A stretch of 64,000 nt of DNA from Akkermansia muciniphila (GTDB lineage Bacteria; Pseudomonadota; Gammaproteobacteria; Burkholderiales; Burkholderiaceae_C), in the NCBI GenBank assembly GCA_943331105.2, contig CALQKH020000005.1, forward strand, positions 1 to 64,000. Reading direction: 5' to 3'. Below, piece after piece: positions 17,485 to 26,074 of this stretch. The position numbers and the translations under genes were made by a program. The notes below the pieces were generated by a model that searched no databases, was not told the DNA's origin, and was given only the letters and a program-made list of their open reading frames with translations. Each line of letters opens with the position of its first letter. The stretch's first letter is position 1.

Positions 17485-17500
17485 TGTGTGCCAGCACACA
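17485..17500. promoter_or_regulatory. Inverted repeat TGTGTGC-CA-GCACACA
   Basis: A perfect 7-bp dyad with a two-base centre lies in the 215-bp spacer ahead of the membrane-bound formate dehydrogenase genes. It has the size of a dimeric regulator site. I see no clear promoter boxes around it. The rest of the spacer shows no gene. Confidence 0.3.
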
Positions 17501-17674
17501 GCATCTTGGGCTTTGCTTGAGATTCGCGTCACCAACTTGACATGTCTTTCTAGTACCCAAGGGTTTTCACCTTGATTACTTGGACATCGGGCCCTAGCAT
17601 TCTTCCTATGCAAACATTTGCATGAGATTGCTTATTTGAGCTTGCCCTGAGTTTTCCTTTTTCCGGAGTCTTCC

Positions 17675-17881
17675 ATGTCTTCCAAAACTTCCGCTCTTTC
17701 GCGCCGCAGTCTGTTTTCCGGTGCTGCGACGGTCGGTGCTGTGGCCGCTGCAACAGCCGTTTTGCCTGGTGTGGTCAGCCATGTGGCGCCTGCTGCACCT
17801 GCCACCCCAAAGCCCACCCGCGGTGGTGGCTACACGTTGAGCGAACACGTTCAGCAGTACTACAAGACCACACGGGTCTGA
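17675..17881 (+). CDS. Small Tat-signal protein of formate dehydrogenase operon (FdhX-like)
   Basis: 68-residue protein with a twin-arginine signal (ALSRRSLFSGAATVGAVAAA) and a short mature part ending SEHVQQYYKTTRV. Tiny Tat proteins of this type commonly precede the catalytic subunit of periplasmic formate dehydrogenases in proteobacteria. It lies 46 bases before the catalytic subunit gene, with its own site TTCCGGAG. The role is unknown; a partner or assembly factor of the enzyme is inferred. Confidence 0.8.
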   Translation: MSSKTSALSRRSLFSGAATVGAVAAATAVLPGVVSHVAPAAPATPKPTRGGGYTLSEHVQQYYKTTRV

Positions 17882-17927
17882 TTCTTTTTTCGCCTTCATT
17901 CCTGTTCACTCCCAACTGGAGCCCTCC

Positions 17928-20888
17928 ATGTTGCTGACCAAAAAACAATCTGGCACCTCGGGTGCTGTTTCTTCTCCGTTCATCCACAGCTTGCGCCGTG
18001 GTTTGTCGCAGGCTTTGCCCACCTTGGACCGCCGCAGTTTCTTGCGCCGTTCGGGTTTGGGTGTGGGTGTCGGTTTGGCTGCTTCACAGCTCACGCTGGT
18101 GCAAAAAGCCCATGCCGGCAAAGGCACTTCCATCGTGGGAGCAGGCAAGGTTGAAGTCAAACGCACCATCTGCACACACTGCTCTGTCGGCTGCGCTGTC
18201 GATGCGGTGGTTGAAAACGGGGTTTGGGTTCGTCAAGAGCCTGTGTTTGATTCACCCATCAACCTGGGTGCCCATTGCGCCAAAGGTGCTGCTTTGCGTG
18301 AGCACGGCCATGGTGAGTACCGTTTGCGCTACCCCATGAAATTGGTCAAGGGCAAATACGAGCGCATCAGCTGGGACACCGCCCTCACCGAGATCAGCGC
18401 CAAGATGCTGGAGCTGCGCAAGGCCAGTGGCCCAGACAGCATTTATGTGGTCGGCTCCTCCAAGAGCAACAACGAGCAAGCTTACTTGCTGCGCAAATTT
18501 GTGAGCTTCTGGGGCAGCAACAACTGCGACCACCAAGCGCGTATTTGCCATTCAACCACGGTGGCGGGTGTGGCCAACACCTGGGGTTACGGGGCGATGA
18601 CCAACTCGTACAACGACATGCAAAACAGCAAGGTCGCTATGTACATTGGCTCCAATGCTGCTGAAGCCCACCCCGTGTCGATGCTGCACATGCTGCATGC
18701 CAAGGAAAACGGCTGCAAGATGATTGTGGTCGACCCCCGTTTCACGCGCACAGCCGCCAAGGCCGATGAGTACGTGCGCATCCGCTCCGGCACAGACATT
18801 CCTTTCTTGTTCGGTTTGATGTACCACATCTTCAAGAACGGCTGGGAAGACAAGAAATACATCAACGACCGTGTCTTTGGCATGGACGCGATCAAGACAG
18901 AAGTCATGGCCAAGTGGACGCCAGACAAGGTCGAAGAAGCTTGCGGCGTCAAAGAAGACCAAGTTTTCAAGATCGCCAAAATGCTGCACGAGAACAACCC
19001 CGGCACCATCGTTTGGTGCATGGGCCAAACGCAGCATACGATCGGCAATGCCATCGTCCGCGCCTCTTGCCTTTTGCAATTGGCTTTGGGTAACGTGGGC
19101 AAGACCGGCGGCGGCACCAACATTTTCCGTGGCCACGACAACGTACAGGGCGCAACCGATGTGGGCCCTAACCCAGATTCTTTGCCCGGCTACTACGGTT
19201 TGGCCGAAGGCTCTTGGAAGCACTTCGCCAACGCTTGGGGCGTAGACTTCGAGTGGATCAAAAAACAGTTTGCATCGCCTGCCATGATGGGCAAAAACGG
19301 CATCACCGTGTCCCGCTGGATCGATGGTGTGCTAGAGAACAACGAGTTGATCGATCAAGACAGCAACCTGCGCGGTGTGTTTTATTGGGGCCATGCCCCC
19401 AACTCTCAGACCCGCGGCTTGGACATGAAGCGCGCCATGGACAAGCTGGACTTGTTGGTGGTGGTCGATCCCTATCCATCGGCCACTGCGTCGATGGCGG
19501 CCATGCCTGGCAAACCAGAAGACCTGAACCCCAACCGAGCTGTTTATCTGCTGCCTGCTTGCACGCAGTTTGAAACCTCGGGTTCTTGCACGGCTTCCAA
19601 CCGCTCCATTCAGTGGCGTGAGAAGGTCATTGAGCCTTTGTGGGAGAGCCGTTCTGACCACATGATCATGTACCAATTGGCGCAAAAACTGGGCTTTGGT
19701 GCCGAGTTGGTCAAGAATTACAAAATGCAAAAAGTCGGCGGTATGGAAGAGCCTATGCCCGAAGACATCCTGCGTGAAATCAACAAGTGCGTTTGGACCA
19801 TTGGCTACACCGGCCAAAGCCCAGAGCGCTTGAAGGCCCACATGAAGAACATGCATGTGTTCGACGTGAAGACCTTGAAAGCCAAAGGCGGCAAAGACAA
19901 AGAAACCGGTTACGACTTCACCGGCGATTATTTCGGTTTGCCATGGCCTTGCTACGGCACCCCTGAACTCAAGCACCCTGGTTCGCCTAACCTTTACGAC
20001 ACCTCCAAGCATGTCATGGACGGCGGCGGTAACTTCCGCGCCAACTTTGGCGTTGAGCGCGATGGCAAGAGCCTGTTGGCCGAAGACGGCTCCCATTCCT
20101 TGGGCGCCGACATCACCACCGGTTACCCTGAACTCGACCACATCTTGCTGAAGAAACTGGGTTGGTGGGACGAGTTGACCGAGGCTGAAAAAGCCAAGGC
20201 CGAAGGTAAGAACTGGAAGACCGATTCATCGGGCGGCATGATCCGCGTGTTCATGAAAGGCCATGGATGCCATCCTTTTGGCAATGCGAAAGCGCGTGCA
20301 GTGGTCTGGAACTTCCCTGACCCGATTCCACAGCACCGCGAGCCTTTGTATGGCACGCGCCCAGACTTGATGGTCAAGTACCCCACGCACGACGACCGCA
20401 AAGCCTTCTGGCGTTTGCCCACCTTGTACAAAACGGTCCAAGACAAAAACATCGCCGACAAGTTGCATGAGAAGTTCCCTCTCATCATGACCTCAGGTCG
20501 ATTGGTTGAGTACGAGGGGGGTGGTGAAGAAACCCGCTCCAACCCTTGGCTGGCCGAATTGCAGCAAGAGATGTTTGTGGAGATCAATCCCAAGTCCGCT
20601 GCAGATCGTGGTATTCGAAATGGCGAGCGTGCATGGGTGACCTCACCCACAGGCGCTCGCATCAATGTGCAGGCCATGGTGACCGAGCGTGTAGCGCCCG
20701 ATACCGTGTTCTTGCCTTTCCACTTCTCAGGTCGCTGGCAAGGCGCCGACATGTTGGCTCACTACCCTAAAGGCGCTGCACCCATCGTGCGCGGTGAGGC
20801 GGTCAACACGGCCACCACCTATGGTTACGACAGCGTGACCATGATGCAAGAGTCCAAGACCACCATCTGCAACATCGAAAAAGCTTAA
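17928..20888 (+). CDS. fdhA: Membrane-bound (periplasmic) formate dehydrogenase, catalytic subunit
   Basis: Bis-MGD (Mo or W) subunit of 986 residues, exported by Tat. RRSFLRR lies at residues 35-41 after an unusually long polar N-region, and the signal ends near KAHAG. The 4Fe-4S motif CTHCSVGCAVDAVV follows. Metal ligand Cys207 and the catalytic His sit in ARICHSTT, so this is the cysteine form. The C-terminal domain has LIMTSGRLVEYEGGGEETRSNPWL. It oxidises formate on the periplasmic side and passes electrons to the Fe-S and cytochrome b subunits and then quinone. The start ATG follows GGAG (ctggagccctcc). It is distinct from the soluble FdsA at 5727. Confidence 0.94.
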   Translation: MLLTKKQSGTSGAVSSPFIHSLRRGLSQALPTLDRRSFLRRSGLGVGVGLAASQLTLVQKAHAGKGTSIVGAGKVEVKRTICTHCSVGCAVDAVVENGVWVRQEPVFDSPINLGAHCAKGAALREHGHGEYRLRYPMKLVKGKYERISWDTALTEISAKMLELRKASGPDSIYVVGSSKSNNEQAYLLRKFVSFWGSNNCDHQARICHSTTVAGVANTWGYGAMTNSYNDMQNSKVAMYIGSNAAEAHPVSMLHMLHAKENGCKMIVVDPRFTRTAAKADEYVRIRSGTDIPFLFGLMYHIFKNGWEDKKYINDRVFGMDAIKTEVMAKWTPDKVEEACGVKEDQVFKIAKMLHENNPGTIVWCMGQTQHTIGNAIVRASCLLQLALGNVGKTGGGTNIFRGHDNVQGATDVGPNPDSLPGYYGLAEGSWKHFANAWGVDFEWIKKQFASPAMMGKNGITVSRWIDGVLENNELIDQDSNLRGVFYWGHAPNSQTRGLDMKRAMDKLDLLVVVDPYPSATASMAAMPGKPEDLNPNRAVYLLPACTQFETSGSCTASNRSIQWREKVIEPLWESRSDHMIMYQLAQKLGFGAELVKNYKMQKVGGMEEPMPEDILREINKCVWTIGYTGQSPERLKAHMKNMHVFDVKTLKAKGGKDKETGYDFTGDYFGLPWPCYGTPELKHPGSPNLYDTSKHVMDGGGNFRANFGVERDGKSLLAEDGSHSLGADITTGYPELDHILLKKLGWWDELTEAEKAKAEGKNWKTDSSGGMIRVFMKGHGCHPFGNAKARAVVWNFPDPIPQHREPLYGTRPDLMVKYPTHDDRKAFWRLPTLYKTVQDKNIADKLHEKFPLIMTSGRLVEYEGGGEETRSNPWLAELQQEMFVEINPKSAADRGIRNGERAWVTSPTGARINVQAMVTERVAPDTVFLPFHFSGRWQGADMLAHYPKGAAPIVRGEAVNTATTYGYDSVTMMQESKTTICNIEKA

Positions 20889-20906
20889 TCGGCTCAGGAG
20901 AATACG

Positions 20907-21506
20907 ATGGCACGAATGAAATTTATTTGCGACGCAGAGCGTTGCATCGAGTGCAACGGCTGCGTGACCGCTTGCAAAAATGAACATGAAGTCCCATGGG
21001 GTGTGAACCGCCGCCGTGTGGTCACATTGAACGACGGCGTACCGGGCGAGAAGTCGATCTCGGTGGCTTGCATGCACTGCTCGGATGCACCTTGCATGGC
21101 CGTTTGTCCCGTGAACTGCTTTTACAAGACCGACGAAGGCGTTGTCTTGCATGACAAGGACATCTGTATTGGTTGCGGCTATTGCTCTTATGCTTGCCCG
21201 TTTGGCGCGCCCCAATTCCCGTCTACCGGCACCTTCGGTCTGCGCGGCAAGATGGACAAGTGCACGTTCTGTGCCGGTGGTCCTGAAGAGCATGGCAGCC
21301 AAGCCGAGTTCGACAAATACGGTCGCAACCGTCTGGCCGAAGGCAAATTGCCAGCCTGCGCGGAAATGTGTTCCACCAAGGCGCTGCTTGCGGGTGACGG
21401 CGATGTGGTTGCCGACATTCTGCGTGGCCGTGTGGTTCAGCGTGGCAAAGGCGCAGAAGTCTGGGGCTGGGGAACGGCTTACGGCAACCAAGCCAAAGGA
21501 GCATGA
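20907..21506 (+). CDS. fdhB: Formate dehydrogenase iron-sulfur (beta) subunit
   Basis: Electron-transfer protein of 199 residues with four 4Fe-4S sites of the DmsB/FdnH type: CIECNGCVTACKNEH; CMHCSDAPCMAVCPVNC; CIGCGYCSYACPFGAP; and CTFC...CAEMC. No separate signal is present, so it should travel with the Tat-exported catalytic subunit. A good AGGAG site precedes ATG 20907. It overlaps the lipoprotein gene by ATGA. Confidence 0.94.
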   Translation: MARMKFICDAERCIECNGCVTACKNEHEVPWGVNRRRVVTLNDGVPGEKSISVACMHCSDAPCMAVCPVNCFYKTDEGVVLHDKDICIGCGYCSYACPFGAPQFPSTGTFGLRGKMDKCTFCAGGPEEHGSQAEFDKYGRNRLAEGKLPACAEMCSTKALLAGDGDVVADILRGRVVQRGKGAEVWGWGTAYGNQAKGA

Positions 21507-21733
21507 GCATGAAAGCAGCCATCATTTTGAGCAGCCTGTTTTTGCTGGCAGCTTGTGGCGAAACTCGCCAAGACAAGGCTGGTGTTGGTTCTGATAAGCC
21601 AGCAGTTGCAGGCACGGGGGTCGCTGTTTACACCGATCCGGGCTGGAAGGCCGGTGACAAGGCTGGATGGTCTAACCACCTCAAAGCCCGTGCTCAGTAC
21701 GGTCAAGACGACCACACTCGTGCCCCCAAGTGA
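21503..21733 (+). CDS. Small lipoprotein in formate dehydrogenase operon
   Basis: 76 residues, or 74 if the second ATG (21509) is used. A short hydrophobic signal ends in the lipobox LLAAC, followed by about 55 residues with CGETRQDK at the mature start and conserved-looking aromatic/Gly motifs (YTDPGWKAGDKAGWSNH). It overlaps the Fe-S subunit stop by ATGA and lies just before the cytochrome b gene. The function is unknown. Its operon position suggests a periplasmic partner of the membrane formate dehydrogenase. Confidence 0.7.
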   Translation: MSMKAAIILSSLFLLAACGETRQDKAGVGSDKPAVAGTGVAVYTDPGWKAGDKAGWSNHLKARAQYGQDDHTRAPK

Positions 21734-21750
21734 GTGACCAGGAGAAGTTC

Positions 21751-22932
21751 ATGCGCCGCTTCTTAATGACTGTTGGGCTGGCACTGGCTGCTTTGGGCGT
21801 TTCTGCCCAAACGCAGGCTCCTGTTGCCGCGCCTGCAAACCCTGTTGCGTCGGCTCCAAACAGCCTGGGCGTGAAAAGTGCCAATATATTTCAGATTGCA
21901 CCCAGCGCGGATGCCGATCCCAAGTACAAAGACCAAACCAATGCCCAAAGGGCAGAGGTTCAGCCTGGTAACAATGCGCCTGTTTGGCGTGCGGTGGGTC
22001 AGGGCGTGACGGGTTTCACCAGCTTGCCCAAAAGCCAAGCGCCAGAGGCCGGCAATTTGATTCAGCCTTTCGTGCAGTACCCCGGATCCCGCTTGTCCTC
22101 GGCAGGCGAGTCTTGGCGTCAAGTGCGCAACAACATCATCATCCCTTATGGGGCAGCTGTGTTGTTGATCGCGGTCGGTGCGATGGCTTTGTTTTATTTC
22201 AGCAAAGGCACGATCGAATTGCACGGCAAAGAAACGGGCCGAAAGATCGAGCGTTTCACCCCCTTTGAGCGTTCCGCGCATTGGGCCAACGCCATCGCTT
22301 TTTGTGCCTTGGCCATTTCGGGCATCGTGATTGCCTACGGCAAGTATTTTTTGTTGCCGGTTCTGGGTGATACCCTGTTCGGTTGGCTTTCCTTCGCCCT
22401 GAAGAACATCCATAACTTTGCAGGACCACTTTTCGCAGTGTCTTTGGTGATCGTGTTCATCACATTCGTCAAAGACAATATGCCGAGCAAAGACGATATG
22501 GTGTGGCTGCTCAAAGGCGGCGGATTGTTTTCCGGTACCGAAGTGCCTTCGCACCGGTTCAATGCCGGTGAAAAAGTCTTGTTCTGGGCCGGTGTCTTGT
22601 TCTTGGGTGCCGTCGTCGTGGCCTCTGGTTTGGTGCTGAACATGCTCATTCCTGGCTTGATTTACGAGCGGGCCACCATGCAGATCGCCAACATGATCCA
22701 CGGTGTGGCCAGCTTGTTCATGATGGCCATGTTCATCGGTCACATTTACATGGGCACTTTGGGCATGCGCGGGGCTTACAAAGCCATGCGCACGGGCTAT
22801 GTGGATGAAACATGGGCCAAAGAGCACCATGAATTGTGGTACGACGATGTCAAGTCGGGGAAAATTCCTGCGCAACGCTCAACATCCGCTGGAGCAGCCC
22901 CTTCATCCAATACGTCAACGGCTTCGGCTTGA
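21751..22932 (+). CDS. fdhC: Formate dehydrogenase cytochrome b (gamma) subunit
   Basis: Inner-membrane di-heme b subunit of 393 residues that passes electrons to quinone. ATG 21751 is preferred because AGGAGA (21740-21745) sits five bases upstream; an in-frame GTG at 21730 would add seven residues. A cleavable signal (MRRFLMTVGLALAALGVSAQ) is followed by an extended Pro/Ala-rich periplasmic segment. Membrane helices follow from about residue 130, including RFTPFERSAHWANAIAF, HNFAGPLFAVSLVIVF and MIHGVASLFMMAMFIGHIYMG with the heme-ligand histidines. It is longer than the E. coli subunit because of the N-terminal extension. Confidence 0.92.
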   Translation: MRRFLMTVGLALAALGVSAQTQAPVAAPANPVASAPNSLGVKSANIFQIAPSADADPKYKDQTNAQRAEVQPGNNAPVWRAVGQGVTGFTSLPKSQAPEAGNLIQPFVQYPGSRLSSAGESWRQVRNNIIIPYGAAVLLIAVGAMALFYFSKGTIELHGKETGRKIERFTPFERSAHWANAIAFCALAISGIVIAYGKYFLLPVLGDTLFGWLSFALKNIHNFAGPLFAVSLVIVFITFVKDNMPSKDDMVWLLKGGGLFSGTEVPSHRFNAGEKVLFWAGVLFLGAVVVASGLVLNMLIPGLIYERATMQIANMIHGVASLFMMAMFIGHIYMGTLGMRGAYKAMRTGYVDETWAKEHHELWYDDVKSGKIPAQRSTSAGAAPSSNTSTASA

Positions 22933-22947
22933 GCCAGGAGAATTCAC

Positions 22948-23295
22948 ATGAAAAAGCATTTGTTTGTTCTGAGTGCATTGGCCATCAGCTTCGGCGCTGT
23001 GGCCAAACTGCCACCCCTGAGTGACGAGGCCAAGGCCAAGGCGGCTGAGGCAGCAGCCAAAACGGCACACGGTAACAAAGTGGCAGACTTTCAGTTGTGC
23101 AAGTCGCGGGAAAAAGTGGCAGCGCACTATTACAAAACACAGGGTAAAGGCAAGGCCGCGCCCACTGCAACACCTGCTTGTGTGGACCCTGGTGCCTATA
23201 AGCCTGCAGAAACCACGGCTGCAGCGCCTGCCGCTGCACCCGCAGCCGCTCCAGCAGGTGCCAAGCCCGCGGCTGCACCGGCCAAAAAAGGCTGA
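22948..23295 (+). CDS. Secreted Ala/Pro-rich small protein of formate dehydrogenase operon
   Basis: 115 residues with a signal peptide (MKKHLFVLSALAISFGAVA). A short helical, Lys/Ala-rich region and a conserved pair of cysteines (FQLCKSREKVAAHYYK ... CVDPGAY) follow, then a low-complexity Ala/Pro tail. The two cysteines may form a disulfide in the periplasm. It is the last gene before a strong terminator and sits 15 bases after the cytochrome b gene. I do not recognise the function. Confidence 0.7.
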   Translation: MKKHLFVLSALAISFGAVAKLPPLSDEAKAKAAEAAAKTAHGNKVADFQLCKSREKVAAHYYKTQGKGKAAPTATPACVDPGAYKPAETTAAAPAAAPAAAPAGAKPAAAPAKKG

Positions 23296-23316
23296 TCCTT
23301 TTTTGCACCCCACCGC

Positions 23317-23349
23317 AAAATCCCCCGTCGGCAACGGCGGGGGATTTTT
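23317..23349 (+). terminator. Rho-independent terminator of the membrane formate dehydrogenase operon
   Basis: AAAATCCCCCG (23317-23327) pairs with CGGGGGATTTT (23338-23348), with three more inner pairs closing a GCAA tetraloop, and a T-run follows. It separates the dehydrogenase genes from fdhD, which has its own ATG 17 bases later. Confidence 0.92.
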
Positions 23350-23365
23350 ACGTTAGGCTCAAGCC

Positions 23366-24256
23366 ATGTCTGTAGTTCTGAACGACCCTGTGGCCGCATC
23401 GGCCTCGCTCAAGCCCCATATCACCCGGGCGCGTGCACCCCTGACCCGCAGCGTGCCCGTGTGCAACGAATTCGGTGAGTCATCCGAGACGCAAATCCCT
23501 GCCGAGCGAGCGCTGACCATTTACTTGGATAAAAAAGAGCTGGTGACTTTGATGACCCTGGGGGCCGAGCCAGAGTGGCTTGTTCTGGGTTTTTTGCGCA
23601 ACCAGCGCCTGATCGATTCGGTGCAGCAGATCGAATCCATCACTGTGGATTGGACCATTGGTGAAGGCGAAGTGGGCGAGCCTGGCGTTGCCGCTGTCAA
23701 AACCCGCGCCAATGCCCAGGTCGTCATCGAGCGCAGCGCCGAGCGCGTCGTGACCACCGGCTGTGGTCAAGGCAGCGTGTTCGGCGATTTGATGAATCAC
23801 ATCGATGACATTGATTTGCCCCCAGCCCAAATCACACAATCGCAGTTGTATGGCTTGGTCAATGCCATCCGCGTACAAGAAACCACCTACAAGTCATCTG
23901 GATCCGTGCACGGTTGTGCCTTGTTTCATGGGGATGAGATGCTCATGTTTGTGGAAGATGTGGGGCGACACAACGCGGTTGACACCATCGCGGGTTGGAT
24001 GTGGATGCACGATGTGTCTGGTCATGACAAAGTCTTCTACACCACAGGTCGCTTAACCAGCGAAATGGTGATCAAGTCGGCGCAAATGGCCGTCCCTGTT
24101 GTGGTCTCGCGAAGCGGGATCACGCAAATGGGTCTGGATGTCGCCAAACGGCTGGGTCTGTGCACCATTGGCCGTGCGACCAACAAGCGATTTCTGTGTT
24201 TCAGTGCACCCGAGCGCTTGGTATGGCAACCCGAGTTGTTGACGCTACCCGGCTGA
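23366..24256 (+). CDS. fdhD: Formate dehydrogenase accessory sulfurtransferase FdhD
   Basis: Cytosolic protein of 296 residues that transfers sulfur from a cysteine desulfurase to the molybdenum cofactor, needed for formate dehydrogenase activity. Recognised stretches are EWLVLGFLRNQRLI, GSVHGCALF, VEDVGRHNAVDTIAGWM and TTGRLTSEMVIKSAQM. The sulfur-carrying loop reads TTGCGQGSVFGD. Cys133 is present, but the residue three places on, a second Cys in the E. coli C-x-x-C, is Gly136 here. The product can serve both formate dehydrogenases of the window. It has no close promoter besides the region after the terminator. Confidence 0.93.
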   Translation: MSVVLNDPVAASASLKPHITRARAPLTRSVPVCNEFGESSETQIPAERALTIYLDKKELVTLMTLGAEPEWLVLGFLRNQRLIDSVQQIESITVDWTIGEGEVGEPGVAAVKTRANAQVVIERSAERVVTTGCGQGSVFGDLMNHIDDIDLPPAQITQSQLYGLVNAIRVQETTYKSSGSVHGCALFHGDEMLMFVEDVGRHNAVDTIAGWMWMHDVSGHDKVFYTTGRLTSEMVIKSAQMAVPVVVSRSGITQMGLDVAKRLGLCTIGRATNKRFLCFSAPERLVWQPELLTLPG

Positions 24257-24292
24257 GCGCAAGCAGCGGCTTGTCGGTTCGCATGCGGCCCC

Positions 24293-25072
24293 TCAACCGT
24301 TGATGAACTGGGGCGCGCGCTTGTTCAAGAAGGCATCCATCCCTTCCTTTTGATCGGCGGTGGCGAACAATCCGTGGAAGAGGCGGCGCTCGAACATCAC
24401 GCCATCCGTCAAGCCACTTTCAAATGCGCGGTTCACACTTTCTTTGGCAGCCATGGTGGCCAGTTGGCCGTAGCCGCAAATCATCAGGGCTGCGCCCAGT
24501 GTTTCGTCCATCAGTTTGTCGAGCGGCACAACACGGCTGACCAAACCACCACGTTCTGCTTCGGCTGCGTCCATCATGCGTCCCGTCAGCACCAAGTCCA
24601 TGGCCTTGGACTTGCCCATGGCGCGGGGCAGGCGCTGCGTTCCGCCTGCGCCAGGAATGATGCCGATTTTGATTTCGGGTTGCCCAAACTTGGCGTTGTC
24701 TGCGGCGATGATGAAGTCGCACATCATGGCCAACTCGCAACCGCCGCCCAATGCAAAACCGCTCACCGCTGCGATCACAGGCTTGCGGATGCTGCGAATG
24801 GTTTCCCAATTGCGGGTGATGAAGTCGTTTTTGTAAACCTCATGGAAATTGAACTTGGCCATGGCCGCGATGTCCGCACCGGCTGCAAACGCTTTTTCGC
24901 TGCCGGTGATCACCATGCAACCAATGGCTTCGTCCGCATCAAAAGCTTTGAGGGCCAAGCCCAATTCGTCCATCAATGCGCCGTTGAGCGCATTCAGAGC
25001 CTTGGGTCGGTTGAGGGTGATGATGCCAACTTGACCGCCTTCAATGCGGACTTCGATGTTTTCGTAGCTCAA
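24293..25072 (-). CDS. Enoyl-CoA hydratase, crotonase family (PaaF-like)
   Basis: Hydratase of 259 residues acting on short enoyl-CoA in beta-oxidation or phenylacetate breakdown. Both catalytic glutamate regions are present: [14 protein letters not shown] and [17 protein letters not shown]. The oxyanion-hole segment [10 protein letters not shown] is also present. I place the start at the TTG at 25072 (MSYENIEV), because GGAG sits six bases upstream; an in-frame TTG at 25084 would add four residues. It is divergent from paaG across a 201-bp region holding a TetR-type operator. Whether it is the true PaaF of the phenylacetate pathway is inferred from position. Confidence 0.88.
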   Translation of the reverse strand: MSYENIEVRIEGGQVGIITLNRPKALNALNGALMDELGLALKAFDADEAIGCMVITGSEKAFAAGADIAAMAKFNFHEVYKNDFITRNWETIRSIRKPVIAAVSGFALGGGCELAMMCDFIIAADNAKFGQPEIKIGIIPGAGGTQRLPRAMGKSKAMDLVLTGRMMDAAEAERGGLVSRVVPLDKLMDETLGAALMICGYGQLATMAAKESVNRAFESGLTDGVMFERRLFHGLFATADQKEGMDAFLNKRAPQFING

Positions 25073-25225
25073 GTGATTCTCCAACGAGGTGTGACTGTGA
25101 AAGAAAGACTATAACCATGCGCGCTTTGTGTTGACTGTCGCTTTTTTCTGCTGGGGTGAATAAAGCATCGAATTCAGCCGGTAAAGTCGCCTTCATGCCT
25201 TCAACTCATAGGGAAAAAATTCACC

Positions 25226-25241
25226 AACCGATCGGTCGGTT
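25226..25241. promoter_or_regulatory. TetR/PaaR-like operator AACCGATCGGTCGGTT
   Basis: The 16-base imperfect palindrome has half-sites AACCGA and TCGGTT. It lies 32 bases before the paaG ATG, in the divergent region. The sequence resembles sites of the TetR-family phenylacetate repressor PaaR of Burkholderiales, as I recall them. No TetR gene lies in the window, so the regulator would act in trans. Confidence 0.6.
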
Positions 25242-25273
25242 AATGGTACATTCACATCTTCTGGAGACACGAT

Positions 25274-26074
25274 ATGACCGAAACCACCGCATCGGTGTTG
25301 TACGAGGTGCGAGGCGCTGTAGCCCTTGTCACGCTCAACCGTCCACAAGCCCTCAACAGTTTTACCCGGGAAATGCACCAGTGCTTGTGGGCTGCATTCG
25401 ATCAAGCTGAAGCCAACCCCGCCATCCGCGCCTTGGTCTTGACCGGTGCAGGCCGAGGTTTTTGTGCCGGGCTCGATTTGTCAGAACTCGATTTCACGGC
25501 AGGGGCTGGTTTGCTGGAGCGGGCAGACCCAGGTCCCGTGATCAACGATGCTTTCAACCCGACCACGCGCCGCTTGCAGACGCTTCGTATGCCTGTCATT
25601 TGCGCCGTCAACGGCGTGGCTGCGGGTGCTGGTGCATCGGTGGCCATGGCATGTGACATGGTGATTGCCGCGCCTTCCGCCAGTTTTGTCCAGGCCTTCA
25701 GCAAAATTGGTTTGATACCCGATGCGGGGGGCAGCTGGTTGCTGGTGGAACGCCTGGGTTTGCCGCGGGCCATGGCGCTGGCCATGACGGGCGAAAAGCT
25801 CATGGCGGACAAAGCCAAAGAGTGGGGGCTGATTTGGGATGTGGCAGAGGATTGTTTGGCTGCAGCCTTGGCGTTGGCAGACAAGCTGGCGGTGATGCCC
25901 ACCAAGGCCTTGGTGGCCACCCGTCATTTGTTGCGCGATGCAGGCACTCGGTCGCTCGACGCCCACCTGAATGTGGAGCGCGACACGCAATCGATGCTGG
26001 GCAAAACTCACGATTACATGGAAGGCGTCAACGCCTTCCTGCAAAAGCGCGCACCCCAATTCAAAGGCGAATGA
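25274..26074 (+). CDS. paaG: 1,2-epoxyphenylacetyl-CoA isomerase, crotonase family
   Basis: 266-residue crotonase that converts ring-1,2-epoxyphenylacetyl-CoA to the oxepin form in aerobic phenylacetate breakdown. It shows the crotonase core LTGAGRGFCAGLDLSEL and AAGAGASVAMACDMVIA, plus the PaaG-typical KIGLIPDAGGSWLL, where Asp replaces one hydratase glutamate region. It ends FLQKRAPQFKGE. GGAG lies upstream of ATG 25274. The stop overlaps paaI, and paaK follows, so a paaG-paaI-paaK unit is present. The oxygenase genes paaABCDE are not in the window. Confidence 0.88.
   Translation: MTETTASVLYEVRGAVALVTLNRPQALNSFTREMHQCLWAAFDQAEANPAIRALVLTGAGRGFCAGLDLSELDFTAGAGLLERADPGPVINDAFNPTTRRLQTLRMPVICAVNGVAAGAGASVAMACDMVIAAPSASFVQAFSKIGLIPDAGGSWLLVERLGLPRAMALAMTGEKLMADKAKEWGLIWDVAEDCLAAALALADKLAVMPTKALVATRHLLRDAGTRSLDAHLNVERDTQSMLGKTHDYMEGVNAFLQKRAPQFKGE

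Noticed and set aside
17460-17674. Possible sigma-54 promoter ahead of the membrane formate dehydrogenase genes
   Set aside because: TTGGAC and TTGC-like bits occur but not at the GG-N10-GC spacing needed.
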